Shown: positions 5,369-7,940 of the stretch, piece after piece
How positions within the stretch are numbered: position 1 is the stretch's first letter
Layout: every line of letters begins with the position of its first letter
Source of the DNA: Erythrobacter sp.
Lineage (GTDB): Bacteria > Pseudomonadota > Alphaproteobacteria > Sphingomonadales > Sphingomonadaceae
DNA: 7,940 bases
Assembly (NCBI GenBank): GCA_030731635.1
Contig: JANQTR010000013.1
Span: forward strand, 1-7,940
Direction of reading: 5' to 3'
Made by a program: the position numbers and the translations under genes
The notes under the pieces: model-generated
Database searches by the model: none
What the model was told of the DNA's origin: nothing
What the model saw: the letters and a program-made list of their open reading frames with translations, nothing else

Positions 5369-5562
5369 CAAAAGTTAACAAATGCAAGGAATGCAAGCGT
5401 CTAGAAACGGGTCGATTCACCTTAATCCGGACAAAGTTACTTTACACCCTGTTAATAACCCCTACCATCTTCCTACCGAGGTCGCCGAGTCGTTTTCAGG
5501 ATTCGAACGCGCCAATGGGGGGAACACCCCAGGCTCGTTCCTTGGTAATATTGGGGGTTTTA
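5369..5562 (+). promoter_or_regulatory. csgF upstream control region
   Basis: This AT-richer stretch contains a candidate promoter, TTTACA (5441-5446), a 16-nt spacer and TACCAT (5463-5468), giving a leader of about 90 nt. Around it are GTTAAC within AAAAGTTAACAAAT (5370-5383), the perfect inverted repeat AAAGT-T-ACTTT (5433-5443, touching the -35) and GTTA-A-TAAC (5451-5459, in the spacer). Such short symmetric sites suggest an activator or repressor binding here; the AAAAG-starting element loosely recalls the E. coli CsgD site. No regulator gene is in the window. Confidence 0.4.
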
Positions 5563-5982
5563 ATGTCCATCGTTAAGGTATGCCTCGTGGCGAGTGCACT
5601 TTTGTGCGCGGGCCCTGCGTTTGCACAAGACGTGGTCTATCGGCCTGTCAGCCCCACCTTTGGCGGCAATCCGTTCAATTCGAACCACGTGCTCGGCGTC
5701 GCCAACGCGAATAACAACACGCGCGATCCAAGCGCGGCCAGCACCAATTCACAAGCCGACATCTTCGCCCGCCAGCTGCAATCCCGGCTGCTTTCGGCGC
5801 TGTCGTCACAGATCGTCGATGCGATTTTTGGCGACAATCCGCAGGAACAGGGCACGATCAGTTTTGGCGGCCAGACGATCGAATTTTTCCGCAGCCTTGA
5901 CGATGTGACGTTGATCATCCGCAATGATGAAACCGGTGAAGAAACCCGGATCGTCGTTCCGCTGTTCATTGAAGTGAACTGA
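5563..5982 (+). CDS. csgF: Curli assembly protein CsgF
   Basis: CsgF, 139 residues, plugs into the outer-membrane pore CsgG and couples secretion to fibre nucleation at the cell surface. A signal peptide (residues 1-21, ending GPAFA) is followed by QDVVYRPVSPTFGGNPFNSN, matching the conserved CsgF N-terminus whose NPxFGGNPxN motif inserts into the CsgG barrel. Residues 64-90 form the helical neck (QADIFARQLQSRLLSALSSQ), and the C-terminal part (about 98-139) is the beta head (GQTIEFFRSLDDVTLIIRND, then ETRIVVP). The length is close to E. coli CsgF (138). I chose the ATG at 5563 because it gives a clean signal peptide and follows a G-rich ribosome site (GGGGG, 5 nt away); a longer frame from 5515 adds 16 residues without support. 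csgG starts 6 nt after the stop, so both are co-translated. Confidence 0.93.
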   Translation: MSIVKVCLVASALLCAGPAFAQDVVYRPVSPTFGGNPFNSNHVLGVANANNNTRDPSAASTNSQADIFARQLQSRLLSALSSQIVDAIFGDNPQEQGTISFGGQTIEFFRSLDDVTLIIRNDETGEETRIVVPLFIEVN

Positions 5983-5988
5983 GGCCGG

Positions 5989-6966
5989 ATGATGTATCGT
6001 TCTTTATCTCTATCATTGACTTGCGCCGCAGCGCTGGCCGTTTCCGGCTGTGTGTCCATACCCCAGGATGGTCGCAATTCCTTGCCGACCACCACCAGCC
6101 TTGCCTACTTCCCGAAGAAGACCCAAACCCAGAACCTGCTGAATCAGCTGCCTTCGCCGCAGCGGCCGGTGGCAATTGCGGTCTATGGCTTCACCGATCA
6201 GACCGGCCAGTTCAAACCAAGTGAAACAGGGCAGACGCTGTCGCGCGCGGTGACGCAGGGTGCCAGTTCAATGCTGGTCAAGGCGCTGCAGGATGCGGGC
6301 ACCCGCGGCTGGTTCACTGTGGTTGAGCGGGAACGGCTCGATAACCTGCTGCGCGAACGCCAGATCATCGGCGAAATGCGCAAGCGTTATCTGGGTGAGC
6401 AGGAAATTGATCCCGCTGCCCTGCCGGCACTGCTGTTTGCAGGCGTGCTGCTCGAAGGCGGGATTGTCGGCTATGACACCAACACTGTCACTGGCGGCGC
6501 CGGTGCGGCGTTCCTCGGGATTGGTGCGCGCACCGAATATCGCCAGGACACGGTGACTGTTTACCTGCGTGCCGTATCGGTGCGCACCGGCGAAGTGCTC
6601 GCCAATGTGACCACCTCCAAAACCATCGCCAGTCAGGCGTTGGGCGCCAGCGCGTTCAAGTTCGTGGCTTTCCGCGAACTGCTCGAAGCCGAAGCCGGGA
6701 TCACCTCGAACGAACCCGACCAGATCGCGCTGCAACAGGCGATCGAAAAGGCAGTTTATGGCCTCGTCCTCGAGGGGGTTGAGCTGGACCTGTGGCGGTT
6801 CGAAGACATGACCGCCGCTCAGCCACTGATCGCCGCCTATCGGGCGGAGCGGGACGGAGTTTACGACGCCAGCGACATTCAGAAAGCCGTCAAGCGGGCA
6901 GGGTCACTGTCCGCGCTGACGGTGGTCGATGGTGAGGATGATGGCAAACGGCGTGACGGTTCGTAA
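5989..6966 (+). CDS. csgG: Curli secretion pore lipoprotein CsgG
   Basis: CsgG forms the nonameric outer-membrane channel that exports curli subunits. This copy is 325 residues, longer than the 277 of E. coli. The signal peptide ends in a lipobox, AVSGC with Cys21. Conserved blocks are PVAIAVYGFTDQTGQFKPS (60-78), AVTQGASSMLVKALQDAG, FTVVERERLDNLLRERQII (109-127), LLEGGIVGYDTNT (154-166), GGAGAAFLGIGARTEYRQD (transmembrane hairpin region) and the second hairpin VSVRTGEVLANVTTSKTI, then LLEAEAGITSNEP. The extra length is mostly a C-terminal tail of about 35 residues with a charged end (EDDGKRRDGS). The constriction loop differs from E. coli: SETGQTL stands where YPASNF is expected. Start: ATG at 5989 or the adjacent ATG at 5992; GAGG at 5981-5984 fits 5992 slightly better. 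It is coupled to csgF. Confidence 0.95.
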   Translation: MMYRSLSLSLTCAAALAVSGCVSIPQDGRNSLPTTTSLAYFPKKTQTQNLLNQLPSPQRPVAIAVYGFTDQTGQFKPSETGQTLSRAVTQGASSMLVKALQDAGTRGWFTVVERERLDNLLRERQIIGEMRKRYLGEQEIDPAALPALLFAGVLLEGGIVGYDTNTVTGGAGAAFLGIGARTEYRQDTVTVYLRAVSVRTGEVLANVTTSKTIASQALGASAFKFVAFRELLEAEAGITSNEPDQIALQQAIEKAVYGLVLEGVELDLWRFEDMTAAQPLIAAYRAERDGVYDASDIQKAVKRAGSLSALTVVDGEDDGKRRDGS

Positions 6967-6976
6967 CGCCGAAATG

Positions 6977-7012
6977 CCTTTTCCAAGGGGCTGAACCAGC
7001 TCTGCGGAAAGG
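6977..7012 (+). terminator. Hairpin after csgG
   Basis: A nested stem: CCTTTTCC (6977-6984) pairs with GGAAAGG (7006-7012) with one bulge, and GGGCTG (6988-6993) pairs with CAGCTC (6997-7002). It begins 11 nt after the csgG stop and is followed by AATAAAATAAAG, not a T-run. It could be a processing or stability structure, or a weak terminator of csgFG. Confidence 0.5.
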
Positions 7013-7514
7013 AATAAAATAAAGCACGCAAAGGAGCTGTAACTCCGATGCGCGCGAGGAAAGGCTAGCGATTACCTATGTAGCCCGGCGTCTCAACGCG
7101 CCGTGGCCAGCGCATGGTATCGCCTATCGATAGGGCGGATGCAACCATGAATGCCAAGCTATTACAGGCAGCTCCCCGATCGCAGATGATGTTGCGCGCG
7201 GCGGATGGCTGCGTTGCGCAGGCTCGCCATGCCTGCCGCGTGACCATGAATGCCAACCTCAACGCCACTTTGGACGCGACCCAAAACCGGGCCGCCACCA
7301 CCAATCCCGTGCCGTTTCACAGCGGTTTGGGTGCGGTTTTGATCATCGATCAGCTTGGCATCGGAGGCCCAATGACCGCCAGCCGCGCCATCTGATCGAC
7401 TGTATTCCCGGCAGGGCACGCGTCCTGCCAGGGCAATTCTCACCGGGGCAACAGATCCCGGGTCACAACAAGAAAGTCCGTCGCGAACGACTCAAACGAC
7501 AAAAGGAACTTGAG
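7013..7514. other. Structure-rich gap between csgG and the curlin gene
   Basis: No convincing gene was found in this 500-bp stretch. It holds a perfect 12-bp palindrome CCTATCGATAGG (7123-7134), a 14-bp direct repeat ACCATGAATGCCAA (7144-7157 and 7243-7256), a 44-nt nested palindrome (7197-7240), complementary CAAAACCG (7282-7289) and CGGTTTTG (7334-7341), TGATC-ATC-GATCA (about 7340-7352), and an 8-bp hairpin (7410-7429). A 93-codon frame at 7114-7395 is open on the plus strand but lacks a good ribosome site, a recognisable domain or the codon pattern of its neighbours. The region probably carries the promoter and leader of the curlin gene and perhaps a small RNA; I could not place a convincing promoter. 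Confidence 0.45.
7410..7429 (+). repeat. Hairpin upstream of the curlin gene
   Basis: GGCAGGGC (7410-7417) pairs with GTCCTGCC (7422-7429) through eight pairs (one G-U) around a 4-nt loop ACGC. It lies 85 nt before the curlin start codon. With no T-run after it, it may belong to the curlin mRNA leader rather than being a terminator. Confidence 0.45.
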
Positions 7515-7940
7515 ATGAAAAAGACTATTCTAACCGGCGCGTCGGTCTTGGCTTTGGCCATTGCCGCACCCGCCCTTGCTCAGAGCAACCAGTCGACCGT
7601 TACGCAGACCGGCAGCGGCCAGAGCGCCGATGTCACCCAAAGCGGTGCCAATGACCTGTCGACTGTCACCCAGTCGAACGCTGACAACGAAGCCGAAGTG
7701 GTCCAGGCGGGCGTCCTCGGCGGCACCTCGGACATCGTTCAGAGCGGCACGGACAACTTCGCCAGCGTCAGCCAAAGCGATGATGGCGATGTCGTCATCC
7801 CCGGCAGCGTCCCACCGAGCTCGATCTCAACTGTCGACCAGACCGGCAATGGCAACAGCGCGACGGTGGCTCAGACCACGCAGTCGCAGGTGTTCGCCAA
7901 CGAATCTGACATTGATCAGTTGGGCAACAATAACATCGCC
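7515..7940 (+). CDS. Curlin-like amyloid fibre subunit, N-terminal 142 residues
   Basis: A secreted curli-type fibre subunit cut by the right edge of the window; 142 codons are visible with no stop. Residues 1-22 form a signal peptide (MKKTILTGASVLALAIAAPALA, cleavage after Ala22 expected). The mature part is made of curlin-type half-repeats of the form S-x-V-x-Q-x-G-x-x-N. The key Gln residues fall at 31, 42, 53, 64, 76, 87, 109, 120 and 135, an 11-residue beat, with 22 residues between 87 and 109 where a Pro-rich insert (IPGSVPPSS) replaces one half-repeat. The visible mature part has 14 acidic residues and no Lys, Arg or His. AAAAGGAA lies about 8 nt before the ATG. CsgG/CsgF encoded just upstream presumably export it. 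It could be a CsgA-like major or CsgB-like nucleator subunit; I cannot tell which from this part. Confidence 0.88.
   Translation, partial: MKKTILTGASVLALAIAAPALAQSNQSTVTQTGSGQSADVTQSGANDLSTVTQSNADNEAEVVQAGVLGGTSDIVQSGTDNFASVSQSDDGDVVIPGSVPPSSISTVDQTGNGNSATVAQTTQSQVFANESDIDQLGNNNIA

Noticed and set aside
5382..5576. 64-codon plus-strand frame before csgF
   Set aside because: It overlaps the csgF start out of frame, has no clear ribosome site and covers the putative csgF promoter.
7114..7395. 93-codon plus-strand frame between csgG and the curlin gene
   Set aside because: It has no signal peptide, no domain I recognise, no good Shine-Dalgarno and uncharacteristic codons; kept only as a possibility because of the in-frame repeat.
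7162..7443. 93-codon minus-strand frame in the same gap
   Set aside because: No ribosome site or family resemblance; it is antisense to the structured region.

Overview
The window is GC-rich DNA from what looks like an alphaproteobacterium, most likely a member of the Sphingomonadales. I base this on the character of the RpoB N-terminus, the L10-leader sequence, the codon use and the gene set. It was judged by eye, with no database search.

Layout from left to right: (1) the first 88 codons of rpoB on the minus strand, with a roughly 240-nt leader and a candidate promoter; (2) a divergent plus-strand gene for a PRMT7-like protein arginine methyltransferase; (3) a compact plus-strand operon of a 45-residue exported peptide, a four-helix DUF2975 membrane protein and a small Cro/C1-type repressor, behind a promoter dotted with CGATA/TATCG boxes; (4) a convergent minus-strand PsiE-family membrane protein, separated from the repressor gene by a strong hairpin; (5) the ribosomal stalk operon rplJ-rplL with an L10-type autoregulatory leader and a textbook terminator; (6) a PEGA-like lipoprotein gene followed by two hairpins; (7) a curli locus: csgF, csgG, a 548-bp structure-rich gap, and a curlin-like subunit gene that runs off the right edge.

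Three themes stand out. The usual rplJ-rplL-rpoB order is broken: the stalk genes face away from rpoB with about 3.3 kb between them. The peptide/DUF2975/repressor operon reads as a self-contained autoregulated membrane-to-promoter module, and it is the least described system here. The curli genes supply a secretion pore (CsgG), its partner (CsgF) and an unusually acidic fibre subunit. No csgE or csgD is visible, so the locus is incomplete within the window.

No tRNA, rRNA, insertion sequence or CRISPR array was seen.
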